From Bacteroides sedimenti (GTDB lineage: Bacteria; Bacteroidota; Bacteroidia; Bacteroidales; Bacteroidaceae), in contig NZ_AP028055.1 in the NCBI RefSeq assembly GCF_040365225.1, forward strand, positions 1,612,001 through 1,676,000: a DNA stretch of 64,000 nucleotides. Reading direction: 5' to 3'. The position numbers and the translations under genes were made by a program. The notes beneath the pieces were generated by a model. That model saw only the letters and a list, made by a program, of their open reading frames with translations. It did not search any database and was not told the DNA's origin. Within the stretch, counting starts at the first letter, position 1, and every line of letters starts with the position of its first letter. Shown here one piece after another: positions 19,016 to 26,802 of the stretch.

Positions 19016-19045
19016 AACGTTTGTTTTTAATTAATTTCGATATTG

Positions 19046-19077
19046 CAAAGATAGCGGGTTTGTAATGGTTAGACAAT
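19046..19077 (-). promoter_or_regulatory. Bacteroides-type promoter for cysK-metY
   Basis: On the minus strand a -7 box TATCTTTG (19046-19053) lies 20 bases downstream of ATTG (19074-19077), matching the TTTG / TAnnTTTG layout of Bacteroides housekeeping promoters with one mismatch in the -33 box. Confidence 0.6.
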
Positions 19078-19169
19078 CACGCAAAATAGTCATTTTCGTA
19101 CCACAAATATGGTATATATAAAATTTTATTTACTAGATTTGTTGTCTTAACTATTCAAAACACAGAAAA

Positions 19170-20564
19170 ATGAAGAAATATAGATATCAGCTTCTCCTTA
19201 TTTCGGTAGCTACGATTGCCATCCTTTTCTCTTCCTGCAAGGGAGAAGACAGAACTCAGGAATATAAGGACACCAAGGGAGTGAACGACTGGGTGTACAG
19301 CGAAATGAAAAATGTCTATCTTTGGTATAATGAAATTCCGGCAAGCAGCAAGCTTAACTTCTTCACTCAGCCCGATGTATTTTTCTACACCCTACTCTCT
19401 GACAAAGAAAAGAAAAACAACCGATACTACTCCTGGATAGAGAAAAAGGTGACAAAAACCAGAAGCATCGACGAGAATTCGTCCTATGGATTCGAGTTTA
19501 TGAGATACAACCTCGGAAACAACATTCAGTATGCCCGTGTGCTGTATGTGCTGCCAAACAGCCCTGCCAGCAATGCCGGACTGAAAAGGGGCGACTGGAT
19601 TCTCGCCTTCAACGATCAGAAGATTACCGACACAAACTATCCCCAACTGCTCACCGGAAATGGGGTTAAACTGAAGCTGGGAATTTTCACCGGAAGCACA
19701 ACCACTCCTTTCGCCGAAAGTGGCACAATCTCCTTAACCGCGGCCAGAGCAGTAAACAACGACCCGATTTTGGCAAGCAAAGTAATAACCGGCACCTCCG
19801 GAAACAAGATTGGCTACCTTATGTACACTCATTTCTCCACTGGTCCGGGCGATAATGCAGACGATCACACTTACGAGAATGAGTTGCGCCAGCTGTTTGC
19901 CTCTTTCAAGAATCAGGGTGTAAAGGATTTCGTGCTCGACCTCCGTTATAACCCGGGAGGATATATTACCAACAGTCAGCTTCTCAGCACCATGCTGGCT
20001 CCCGGTTCTGCGCTCGACAAGGAATTTTGCACTATAAAATACAACGACAAGATGGTTCCGGCTAAAACCACCTATAATTTTGACCGCACCATCATTCAAG
20101 GGGGAGCCAACCTGGATCTTTCCCGCCTGTATGTTCTGGTGAGCAATTTTACAGCTTCCGCTTCGGAACTGCTGATTAACGGATTAAGACCCTACATGCC
20201 GGTTACACTGATTGGAACCACCACCGAAGGGAAGAATCTGGGTTCAACCACTATTGAAGACGATAAGTACGACTGGAAGCTTCAGCCCATCATTGGCATG
20301 GTGTTCAATTCCGAAAACAAATCCGACTATAGCAACGGCTTTACACCCAATCTGGTGTTAGATGAGATGGATGATATCGCGGCATTCAAGGAACTGGGCG
20401 ATGAAAATGAACTGATGCTGAAGCAGGCTCTTGCCTTGATAAACGGCGTAAGCACCAAAAGAGCTGTCCGCACCAGTTCAATCTCTCCCGTGCTGCAAGT
20501 CAAAGAGAGTTCTTTAACCCGAAAGGCAACAAACGGAGTGTGGCTACCTCCATTTATAAAGTAA
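19170..20564 (+). CDS. S41-family (C-terminal processing) peptidase lipoprotein with PDZ domain
   Basis: Predicted periplasmic or surface serine protease anchored as a lipoprotein (lipobox S-S-C, Cys23; 464 residues). A helical N-terminal region contains V-Y-L-W-Y-N-E-I-P, usual in Bacteroides S41 lipoproteins. A PDZ-like domain covers about 100-185 (S-P-A-S-N-A-G-L-K-R-G-D-W-I). The protease core at about 200-410 carries the likely nucleophile serine in F-T-A-S-A-S-E and a downstream lysine in T-T-E-G-K-N-L-G-S. The substrate is unknown. It stands alone, divergent from cysK. Confidence 0.9.
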   Translation: MKKYRYQLLLISVATIAILFSSCKGEDRTQEYKDTKGVNDWVYSEMKNVYLWYNEIPASSKLNFFTQPDVFFYTLLSDKEKKNNRYYSWIEKKVTKTRSIDENSSYGFEFMRYNLGNNIQYARVLYVLPNSPASNAGLKRGDWILAFNDQKITDTNYPQLLTGNGVKLKLGIFTGSTTTPFAESGTISLTAARAVNNDPILASKVITGTSGNKIGYLMYTHFSTGPGDNADDHTYENELRQLFASFKNQGVKDFVLDLRYNPGGYITNSQLLSTMLAPGSALDKEFCTIKYNDKMVPAKTTYNFDRTIIQGGANLDLSRLYVLVSNFTASASELLINGLRPYMPVTLIGTTTEGKNLGSTTIEDDKYDWKLQPIIGMVFNSENKSDYSNGFTPNLVLDEMDDIAAFKELGDENELMLKQALALINGVSTKRAVRTSSISPVLQVKESSLTRKATNGVWLPPFIK

Positions 20565-20601
20565 AAAAACAGTTTCTCAATAAAAAGTGTGTTTTAGCGG
20601 G

Positions 20602-20683
20602 TTTGCCATGATTCCCGCATAAATAGGCAAATGTAAACAATGCAAAGCTTTGATTCATTGTTTATATTGCCTATATTTGGCAA
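20602..20683 (+). promoter_or_regulatory. Promoter and nested palindromes upstream of the VirE-like gene
   Basis: A strong Bacteroides promoter is present: TTTG at 20649-20652, a 19-base spacer, and TATATTTG at 20672-20679. Three inverted repeats overlap it. TTTGCC (20602-20607) pairs with GGCAAA (20626-20631). AAACAATG (20635-20642) pairs with CATTGTTT (20656-20663) around the palindrome CAAAGCTTTG. TTGCC (20667-20671) pairs with GGCAA (20679-20683) across the -7 box. This arrangement suggests a repressor-controlled gene. Confidence 0.65.
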
Positions 20684-20704
20684 ACACAAAAAAGACACAA
20701 TACT

Positions 20705-22795
20705 ATGAACCTAAAAGTATCCCATTACAAAGGAAAGAACAAAGGGAGCCCCACGTTTGTGGAGAATCTGCCTTTCGTTGAAGTTATCAACTCATTCAAA
20801 AGCCTGAAGTACGCCACACTGGCGCATGCCCTGCGCAACGGAGAAAATGAAGCGGACAAATACACCGAACCGCTACCTTCCTTCACCTTTGCCGCCACCT
20901 TTCAGGGAGGGCGCACCAAGACTAACCTACAGAATTACAACGGCGTGGTGCAGCTCACCAGCCGGAAAATGGAGCCCCACCAGGCCATCCGCCTGCGCAA
21001 CAAAGTCGCCCGTGAGCCCAACACCCTGGCCGCATTCATCAATGCGGAAGGCACGGGAACAGTGATTCTGGCACTCGTCTCCTACCCCGACCGTTCGCTG
21101 CCCCAGACAATTGACGAAATGGTCCGCTTTCAGGAACACGCCTACGCCGTGGTAAGCCATTACTACGAAAGACGCCTCCAGTTCGAAATGGACGTCAGCA
21201 TCAGAAAGAATCCCCATTCGCTGATTCAGCTTACCACCGCCACCTACGACCCGGAACTTTTCTACAACCCCGATGCCGAGGTGTTTCACATCATTACGAA
21301 GAAAGATTACGAGAAAAGTCCGGCACGCCTGTTGCTCAACCTCAAGGGCGATCCCATCTCCTTCGATCATCTACCCATAGGCGATGAGCGCGATGCCGAA
21401 ATCCGCCGGGCGTTCGACCGCGCCTACTCCAACGCCCTCAACTTCGAACCGTTCCGGGAGAACAACCGGGAAGAGTTTGTCTACGGACTGGCGTACTTCT
21501 GCTGCCTGGCAGGCATTCCGGAGGGAGAGACCATCAAACTGGCGCTTATCCGTTGCATCCGTACCAGGTTCACACCCGAAGATATCCGCATGGCTGTCCG
21601 CATCAAGTACAAAGAGTACGAAGCGGCACTCGGTACCGACGACGGCATCAGCAAAACGGAGAAAGGAATCCGTCTGCTGGAGCGGTTCATCCGCCGTAAC
21701 TTCGTGCTGCGCCGCAACGTAATTCTCGAAGGGGTGGAGTTCCGCTATGCCGAACAGACCGACCACAGTTGGAAAGCGTTGCGCGACCATCACCTCAACA
21801 CCATCTACATCCGGGCACGCAAGGAGGGCATCAACTGCTCGCTGGGCGAGGTGAAGGCCATCGTCGATTCCGAAATCACCCCCTCCTACCACTCCTTCAA
21901 AGATTATATGTTTGTGCCGTATGTTGAATGGGACGGGCACGACTACATCGGCGATGTGGCAGCCACCGTTCCCACCAGGGAGCCCGAATACTTTGAATGG
22001 TGTTTCCGCAAATGGTTCGTCGCCATGGTAGCGGGTCTGCTGAACGACCGGGTGATAAACCACCAAATCTTCGTGCTTATCGGCGGCAAGCACGGCATGG
22101 GGAAATCCACCTGGCCCGAGCGGCTGCTCCCTCCCGAGTGGCGGAAGAACCACTTCGACGCCAACGTCTTTTCCAACAACGCCAACGCCACCCGGATGAA
22201 GCTGAGCACCTGCGCCATCCTGAACATTGACGAGCTGGACACCATCCAGCGGTACGACCAGGAGACGGTGAAGGAGCTTTTCACCACCTTCAACATCAAC
22301 ATACGCACCTCGCCCGAGCGTCCGCCCCGCAACTTCGTGCGTCATGCCTCGTTCTTCGGCACCACCAACCACCTCGATATCCTGCGAGATTACACCGGGA
22401 GCCGAAGGTACCTGTGTCACGAGGTGACAGGCCCCATCAACTTCGATTTCAAGGTGGACTACAAGCAGCTCTATGCCCAGGCATGGCACCTCATAACCAA
22501 GGGCTTCCGGTTCTACTTCAACGCCGAGGAGAACGAGATTGTGGAGCAGCACAACAAACGCTACATGGAAACCGATGCCGACATGGAGCTATTCTACGAA
22601 TACTTCCGCAAACCCGAACAGGACGAAGAGGGCGTTTGGCTCTCTGCAGCCCGGCTGGCAGAACATATCAAGAGTAAGATGGGAATTGCGGTGAGTAAGA
22701 AGATGATAATGAAATTAGGAAGAAACTTGAAATCGTTGAATTTCAAATTCAGAAAGTCCAGAGGGATAACGCAATACGAGGTCATACTAAGGTAA
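20705..22795 (+). CDS. VirE / P4-primase-like protein with BT4734-type N-terminal domain
   Basis: Probable mobile-element replication protein (696 residues). The N-terminal ~270 residues resemble the BT4734/BF3469-type primase-like domain found in Bacteroides VirE proteins. The C-terminal half is a virulence-associated-E ATPase, with Walker A G-G-K-H-G-M-G-K-S-T near residue 460, Walker B A-I-L-N-I-D-E-L-D near 503, and an arginine-rich sensor region R-T-S-P-E-R-P-P-R. An HU-like gene and iteron-like repeats follow. Its codons are visibly GC-richer than those of the neighbouring genes, suggesting acquisition. In Bacteroides such genes commonly sit beside HU and amidase genes; no amidase is seen here. 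Confidence 0.85.
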   Translation: MNLKVSHYKGKNKGSPTFVENLPFVEVINSFKSLKYATLAHALRNGENEADKYTEPLPSFTFAATFQGGRTKTNLQNYNGVVQLTSRKMEPHQAIRLRNKVAREPNTLAAFINAEGTGTVILALVSYPDRSLPQTIDEMVRFQEHAYAVVSHYYERRLQFEMDVSIRKNPHSLIQLTTATYDPELFYNPDAEVFHIITKKDYEKSPARLLLNLKGDPISFDHLPIGDERDAEIRRAFDRAYSNALNFEPFRENNREEFVYGLAYFCCLAGIPEGETIKLALIRCIRTRFTPEDIRMAVRIKYKEYEAALGTDDGISKTEKGIRLLERFIRRNFVLRRNVILEGVEFRYAEQTDHSWKALRDHHLNTIYIRARKEGINCSLGEVKAIVDSEITPSYHSFKDYMFVPYVEWDGHDYIGDVAATVPTREPEYFEWCFRKWFVAMVAGLLNDRVINHQIFVLIGGKHGMGKSTWPERLLPPEWRKNHFDANVFSNNANATRMKLSTCAILNIDELDTIQRYDQETVKELFTTFNINIRTSPERPPRNFVRHASFFGTTNHLDILRDYTGSRRYLCHEVTGPINFDFKVDYKQLYAQAWHLITKGFRFYFNAEENEIVEQHNKRYMETDADMELFYEYFRKPEQDEEGVWLSAARLAEHIKSKMGIAVSKKMIMKLGRNLKSLNFKFRKSRGITQYEVILR

Positions 22796-22936
22796 AGTGG
22801 TGTACATGGTGTACTTAAATAGTCCCTTTTTCGGTTTTAGAATTTCATATTTGAAAAAAATTCTTTTTGAAGAATTTTCAAATTAGAATTTCTGGAAAGC
22901 AAAAACATACGTTTTAAGTACACCATGTACACCACT
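22796..22936. repeat. Perfect 24-bp inverted repeat flanking an AT-rich loop
   Basis: The arms at 22796-22819 and 22913-22936 are perfect reverse complements. Each arm contains the shorter palindrome GTACACCATGTAC. The 93 bases between are AT-rich and form a weaker nested inverted repeat around TTCTTTTTGAAGAA. It begins at the 3' end of the VirE-like gene, one base before its stop codon is complete. It could be a terminator, a protein-binding site or part of a replication origin. Confidence 0.8.
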
Positions 22937-23003
22937 CCGTCCGGTTTCATACGAACCGGAGCAAAATATTCACCATAAAAAATTATTTTATGCGGAAAAA
23001 CCG

Positions 23004-23097
23004 ACCCAGGTCAGAGCTAAGCATTCATTAGTCTACCCAAATCAGTGTTAAGCATTCATTAGTCAACCCATTACAGAATGCAGAACAACAGTAGTCA
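23004..23097. repeat. 31-bp tandem repeat, two good copies and one degenerate copy
   Basis: Copies at 23004-23034 and 23035-23065 share the ACCCA start, TCAG, and the block TAAGCATTCATTAGTC. A third, degenerate copy at 23066-23097 keeps ACCCA at the start and AGTCA at the end. ACCCA recurs further on at 23098 and 23138. Confidence 0.75.
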
Positions 23098-23165
23098 ACC
23101 CAAAACCAACGATTAGAGAAACAAGGCAATCAATTAACCCAAACAACACCAACAATTACCCCAAT

Positions 23166-23245
23166 CATGTACAAGATTAGGGGGTAATCATGTACAAGAT
23201 TGAACCCAAACATGTACATGATTGAGGCAGAATATGTACAAGATT
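23166..23245. repeat. Four iteron-like direct repeats, 22-23 bp spacing
   Basis: The 13-mer CATGTACAAGATT occurs at 23166-23178 and 23189-23201. One-mismatch copies lie at 23211-23223 and 23233-23245. Starts are 23, 22 and 22 bases apart, close to two helical turns, as in plasmid or phage iterons. The core CATGTAC also occurs in both arms of the inverted repeat at 22796-22936. The HU-like gene starts 35 bases after the last repeat. Confidence 0.8.
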
Positions 23246-23279
23246 CAATTAGTTCATCACCAATAAAACATTAATCATT

Positions 23280-23675
23280 ATGAGCATACCGTATAAGTTT
23301 AAAGGAATAAACGACAATTTAAGCAGTGATAATCAGAAAAAAAGTGGCGTCCATCCCGTAGTAAAAAGTCGTGGTCAGCTCGATGTCCGTTCGCTTGCCC
23401 GGCTCATTGCCGGCAGCAACGTCACCCGCCGTTCCCAGCTGGAGCAATCCATCAACGAAACCTTCCACGCCATCGAACAAGCCTTGGCCGACGGTTACAC
23501 CGTCTCCATCCCCGACTACGGCTCCTTCAACCTCTCCGCCCAGTTCCGCAAGGACACGGACCCCGAAGCCTCCCACCGTGCCGAAAGCATCGAGGTGAAG
23601 AGTGTTAACTTTCGGGCTTCCACCAGTATGAAGAAACGATTGAATGCGGAAGGGTTTGAGAAGGGGGAGCGGTGA
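23280..23675 (+). CDS. HU-like DNA-binding protein
   Basis: A 131-residue member of the HU/IHF superfamily, of the longer type found beside VirE genes in Bacteroides. The core at about residues 28-105 shows L-A-R-L-I-A-G, R-S-Q-L-E-Q-S-I-N-E-T, a D-G-Y-T-V-S-I-P-D-Y-G-S-F-N-L-S strand pair, and a basic F-R-K-D-T-D arm. Orientation and adjacency to the VirE-like gene and the repeats suggest an architectural role at that region. Codons in the central part are GC-rich, as in the VirE-like gene. Confidence 0.85.
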   Translation: MSIPYKFKGINDNLSSDNQKKSGVHPVVKSRGQLDVRSLARLIAGSNVTRRSQLEQSINETFHAIEQALADGYTVSIPDYGSFNLSAQFRKDTDPEASHRAESIEVKSVNFRASTSMKKRLNAEGFEKGER

Positions 23676-23765
23676 ATAAAAGAACAAAACTCATATGGCT
23701 CTAACATATGCACATACAAACTGTTTAAATCCTTATTATAAATTCTTCTATCATTTAGCAAAACT

Positions 23766-23794
23766 AAACTCGTCAGTTTGTAACTGACGAGTTT
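23766..23794 (+). terminator. Hairpin terminator after the HU-like gene
   Basis: A perfect 13-bp stem with a three-base TGT loop (AAACTCGTCAGTT paired with AACTGACGAGTTT), followed by a T/A-rich tail, lies 90 bases after the HU-like stop codon. Confidence 0.75.
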
Positions 23795-24302
23795 AATTAA
23801 ATGAATATTCTTTTACTCAATAGAGTGTCCAAAATTAGAATTTCTCAGTACAACTCTAGTACCATCACGCCATTTGCATTCACTAATCAAAAAGTAGATG
23901 CTTTAAAGTGTTTTACTGTCAGATTCTATCATTAAATAAATGTCAAAATCATACGTGCGTTTATTAGTATAAGCCAATACGTATTGACTAGTGATACATA
24001 AAACCAAGAATTACAAACATATCAATCCATTGATTGAAAAGCTTAATTCCGGTGGTATTGATTACCCTTCTGCGTGCTTATTGTTAATCTTCAAAACAAA
24101 GATAAAGGCTAACTTCGATTTATAATGCTATTTGTACACCTATCCATGATTCTACATAAACCATTAAAACAGATATTGAAAATAAAAACAAATAATAAAG
24201 GAAAAGAATAAATTAAGTTTTTATATTTGTGGTCAGGAAATGGGTAGTATTATAGTTTATAGTAATAATATTGGGCTGATATTTAACTACTCAGCGTAAT
24301 AA
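23795..24302. other. AT-rich intergenic region with no gene seen
   Basis: About 500 bases between the HU module and the defence operon contain no convincing frame on either strand. I see no repeat or recognisable remnant here. It marks the junction between the GC-rich module and the AT-rich island. Confidence 0.5.
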
Positions 24303-24338
24303 AAAACGGCAAATATGACTTATCAAAACTTGCCGTTT
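24303..24338 (-). terminator. Hairpin terminator of the TIR-caspase operon
   Basis: The stem AAACGGCAA (within 24303-24312) pairs with TTGCCGTTT (24330-24338), with A-rich sequence beyond it that reads as a T-run on the minus strand. It lies 25 bases after the last gene of the operon. Confidence 0.7.
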
Positions 24339-24362
24339 ACAAAATATATTTAAAATACTGGG

Positions 24363-24743
24363 CTATAGTGATTCTATAAATGTTTTTACATTATCCCATG
24401 TCCATTCTTTGCATGTTATTCCATCCATTTCGGTTGGTTTATCTAAAAATGTTCCTTCGTCAATGTATATGCCCATTATTTTGAGTTTCTCTTCTTTCCC
24501 GCATTTTATTTCCCAACGAGCACCATCAGCATTTTTGAGATTTTTTGAAACAAGAACTATCATGCCATCGCAACCTTTTATTCTGGTACGGCAGTTTGTT
24601 TTCCATTTTTCGTCCCAAGGTTCTTTTACGGACATATCAACAAAATCGTACGGAACATTTTTGTTTTTCGCCTGTCCTGTGAATAAGATTTTCGTTTTTT
24701 CGTCTTCAATTGCAAAAGCAACAAATACTCTTTTGTTAGTCAT
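24363..24743 (-). CDS. MTH538/ThsB-like TIR-domain protein
   Basis: A 126-residue single-domain protein of the TIR-like MTH538 fold, the fold of Thoeris ThsB. Seen: a V-F-V-A-F opening strand with E-D-E-K, a central Y-D-F-V-D-M-S strand, C-D-G-M-I-V-L-V-S-K-N, and A-R-W-E-I-K with Glu78, the position expected for the catalytic glutamate of NAD-using TIRs. I infer that it makes a nucleotide signal from NAD. It is the last gene of a three-gene operon, 19 bases after the caspase-like gene. The alternative is a TIR protein with a purely structural role. Confidence 0.8.
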   Translation of the reverse strand: MTNKRVFVAFAIEDEKTKILFTGQAKNKNVPYDFVDMSVKEPWDEKWKTNCRTRIKGCDGMIVLVSKNLKNADGARWEIKCGKEEKLKIMGIYIDEGTFLDKPTEMDGITCKEWTWDNVKTFIESL

Positions 24744-24762
24744 AATTTAAATTTTAAAGTTA

Positions 24763-25728
24763 TTAAATTCTTTTTTCTGTAACAAGTCGCCAATAATGAT
24801 GCCCTAATGCTGTTAACCTGCATGATTTTGAATCCATCGCAGCAAAGTACATATAATCAGTATTTACAGGAACAACCAAACCTACACTTTGGTATTTTTG
24901 CAAATGTTTAAATACTGCTACATTTTCCGGTTTTGCATACGGCTTAACAACCTTGTGTTCAATCTCTTTTGAATTTGTATCTTCAAAAGATGGATCTAAT
25001 ATAAATTCTTGAGAAGGAGTTGGAAAGTACTCAATAATTTTTCGCAGTACATCCAATGGAACTTGAGGATTCACAAGTCTCAATGATGTAAAACGTGTAA
25101 TATTTGTTTTAAATACTGGGCGCTGATCCCAAGGACCAAGCGCTTGATCAATATACGCATAAATGCTACCTGGCGTTATATGACCTCTAAGATCTGCCGC
25201 CCCACCCTTTAAAGCATCTAATAATAAATTAGTAAAAACGCCATGTCCATCAATTTCTAAAGATGGTTCGTCTTTTCGACTTGCGGTTAATATTGATACA
25301 CCTTCTTCAATATGAGCAGCACCTCCTGAAATCTCCGGTGAACCTAATGCTCCTGAATGGCAACAATCTAAAATTATGATTTTATTTTTTATTTTAGATT
25401 TATTAGCTATTGTAAGTAATTCATCCATAGAAACCCCTTCATCATAAGCACTATGGTCTGGCGTTACGATATATCCACCTATTTCATTTACATACCCATG
25501 CCCTGAGAAGTAAAAAAGAGCAGTATCCGCATCACCACTAAACAAATCGACTATCATGCCTTTAAGTAATGATTTTGTTCTTACATTTATTTCAATACGA
25601 ATATCAAAATTAGGAGAGCCATCTCCGTTTTTTTCAAGAATATTACTTAAGCTTGATGCATCATTGATGCAACCTCTTAATGGTGACGATGGATAATCAT
25701 TTATTCCTACTATTAATGCTTTTCTCAT
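24763..25728 (-). CDS. Caspase-like (C14) protease of a TIR-linked defence operon
   Basis: A 321-residue cysteine protease. The caspase p20-like domain covers residues ~1-215, with the catalytic dyad His77 in Y-F-S-G-H-G and Cys123 in L-D-C-C-H-S-G; the opening A-L-I-V-G-I-N-D-Y is typical. The C-terminal ~100 residues form a separate domain ending in A-L-G-H-H-Y-W-R-L-V-T. I infer it is the sensor for a signal made by the TIR proteins. The gene is three bases from the upstream TIR gene and 19 from the downstream ThsB-like gene. In reported TIR-caspase Thoeris systems, a TIR-derived nucleotide activates such a protease to kill the infected cell. Confidence 0.9.
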   Translation of the reverse strand: MRKALIVGINDYPSSPLRGCINDASSLSNILEKNGDGSPNFDIRIEINVRTKSLLKGMIVDLFSGDADTALFYFSGHGYVNEIGGYIVTPDHSAYDEGVSMDELLTIANKSKIKNKIIILDCCHSGALGSPEISGGAAHIEEGVSILTASRKDEPSLEIDGHGVFTNLLLDALKGGAADLRGHITPGSIYAYIDQALGPWDQRPVFKTNITRFTSLRLVNPQVPLDVLRKIIEYFPTPSQEFILDPSFEDTNSKEIEHKVVKPYAKPENVAVFKHLQKYQSVGLVVPVNTDYMYFAAMDSKSCRLTALGHHYWRLVTEKRI

Positions 25729-25731
25729 ATT

Positions 25732-26316
25732 TTAGAACAATTTTACATTTCTTTTGTATGGTTGAGTATTTTTAATTAACCAATCTTCTATAACAACATA
25801 TTCATCTGAAGCTTCAACTATCCACAATTTTTCTTCTTGTATTCTATTCTTTTGTTTAACTATAAAAGGATATAAAGAAAGGTATTCGTAACCCTTATAT
25901 AAAGTTGGCGATGAACTATATTCAGAAACAGGCATAATAGCACATTTATTTGTATGACCATCTACATAGCCCAACTCCCACGGCATCCATTTAGAAACAG
26001 ATGCATTTAAAGATGTTGCCAATAAAAGTGCTTTGGAACATTTTAACCTATTTTGAATAATAGTAGCTGTTGCTTTTGTAATATTTGTTCGATCAAGATT
26101 AGGATCAATAATCCAATCGACATAAACTTTGAATCCCATTCTAGTTAATTCAATATAAATCCCCTCAACAGCCTCCTTATCTAAATAACTGTGAGACAGG
26201 AAAATATCAAATGACGCATGGGCTTCACTTTGAGCAGAGAACATTCCCAAACTTTCTGTTAAAGTTTTCGTTCTTGATAAAGTCTTTAAATATTCATTAG
26301 TATAAATTGTCGACAT
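25732..26316 (-). CDS. TIR-domain protein, first gene of the TIR-caspase operon
   Basis: A 194-residue protein. After a ~35-residue N-terminal helix region, the TIR domain opens with F-D-I-F-L-S-H-S (36-43), continues with F-K-V-Y-V-D-W, and carries the likely catalytic Glu114 in W-M-P-W-E-L-G-Y-V-D-G. A ~50-residue tail ends K-R-N-V-K-L-F. The family hydrolyses or cyclises NAD; I infer it senses infection and makes a signal for the adjacent caspase. It is the first gene of the operon. It is a different TIR subfamily from the ThsB-like protein at the other end. Confidence 0.85.
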   Translation of the reverse strand: MSTIYTNEYLKTLSRTKTLTESLGMFSAQSEAHASFDIFLSHSYLDKEAVEGIYIELTRMGFKVYVDWIIDPNLDRTNITKATATIIQNRLKCSKALLLATSLNASVSKWMPWELGYVDGHTNKCAIMPVSEYSSSPTLYKGYEYLSLYPFIVKQKNRIQEEKLWIVEASDEYVVIEDWLIKNTQPYKRNVKLF

Positions 26317-26340
26317 AGTATAAAAAAATAAGTATATCTA

Positions 26341-26348
26341 CAAAGATA
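26341..26348 (-). promoter_or_regulatory. Possible -7 box of the TIR-caspase operon
   Basis: TATCTTTG on the minus strand matches TAnnTTTG, 25 bases upstream of the TIR start codon. No clear TTTG box lies at the expected spacing, so this is a half-supported promoter. Confidence 0.4.
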
Positions 26349-26410
26349 ATAATTAATTAAATAAATCCTCTTTAAATCACAGATATTTATTTAATATTCA
26401 GAAATTAATT

Positions 26411-26551
26411 TCACCAATCTGTACTTTTCTTCAATACTTTCCGCAGGTTCGTCATATCCGTATTAATTTTGGTATGAGTTATATCCGTATAGACTTGAGT
26501 AGTGGAAACACCTTGATATTTATGATTTATATCGACTCCATTAAAAGAGAG
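26411..26551 (-). pseudogene. Tyrosine recombinase (integrase) C-terminal remnant
   Basis: The minus strand reads G-V-S-T-T-Q-V-Y-T-D-I-T followed by T-K-I-N-T-D-M and ends S-T-D-W at a TGA (26411-26413). This matches the C-terminal end of Bacteroidetes tyrosine recombinases, including the active-site tyrosine in T-T-Q-V-Y. Just upstream, N-G-V-D-I-N runs into H-K-Y-Q, as if the L-G-H motif region had been deleted. Nothing more of the gene is recognisable. It is a decayed trace of an integrase at the edge of the defence operon. Confidence 0.65.
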
Positions 26552-26802
26552 AGGATTGCATACGAATATCTGTCACTTGATGGGTCAGTCGTTTGTCAAT
26601 CTTGGTTGTTTTGGCTATCTTTCCCAACTAAATATCAGTATTTTATATTGTGCATAACTTGAACACCTTCCATCAAGACACGCAAATGCAGTATTTAGAT
26701 ATTTCTCAATAAAACGAAGTGTATTTCTAACAATAAAGTATGATAATAATATCTATTATTTTTACGAATTAAAAATTTATTGTAATTAAATTCTAAAGGG
26801 AT

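Noticed and set aside
21371..22552. 393-codon open frame on the minus strand
   Set aside because: It lies wholly antisense to the VirE-like gene, which has clear ATPase motifs. Long antisense frames are expected in GC-rich coding DNA; the translation has no recognisable motif.
23004..23245. Repeats considered as a CRISPR array
   Set aside because: Units are directly abutting or 9-10 bases apart, are few and diverge, and no cas genes are near. Iteron or regulatory repeats fit better.
24222..24229. TATATTTG promoter box on the plus strand
   Set aside because: It has no -33 partner and no gene downstream on that strand, so it is probably chance in AT-rich DNA.
26474..26662. 62-codon plus-strand frame
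   Set aside because: Partly antisense to the integrase remnant and without any motif of its own.
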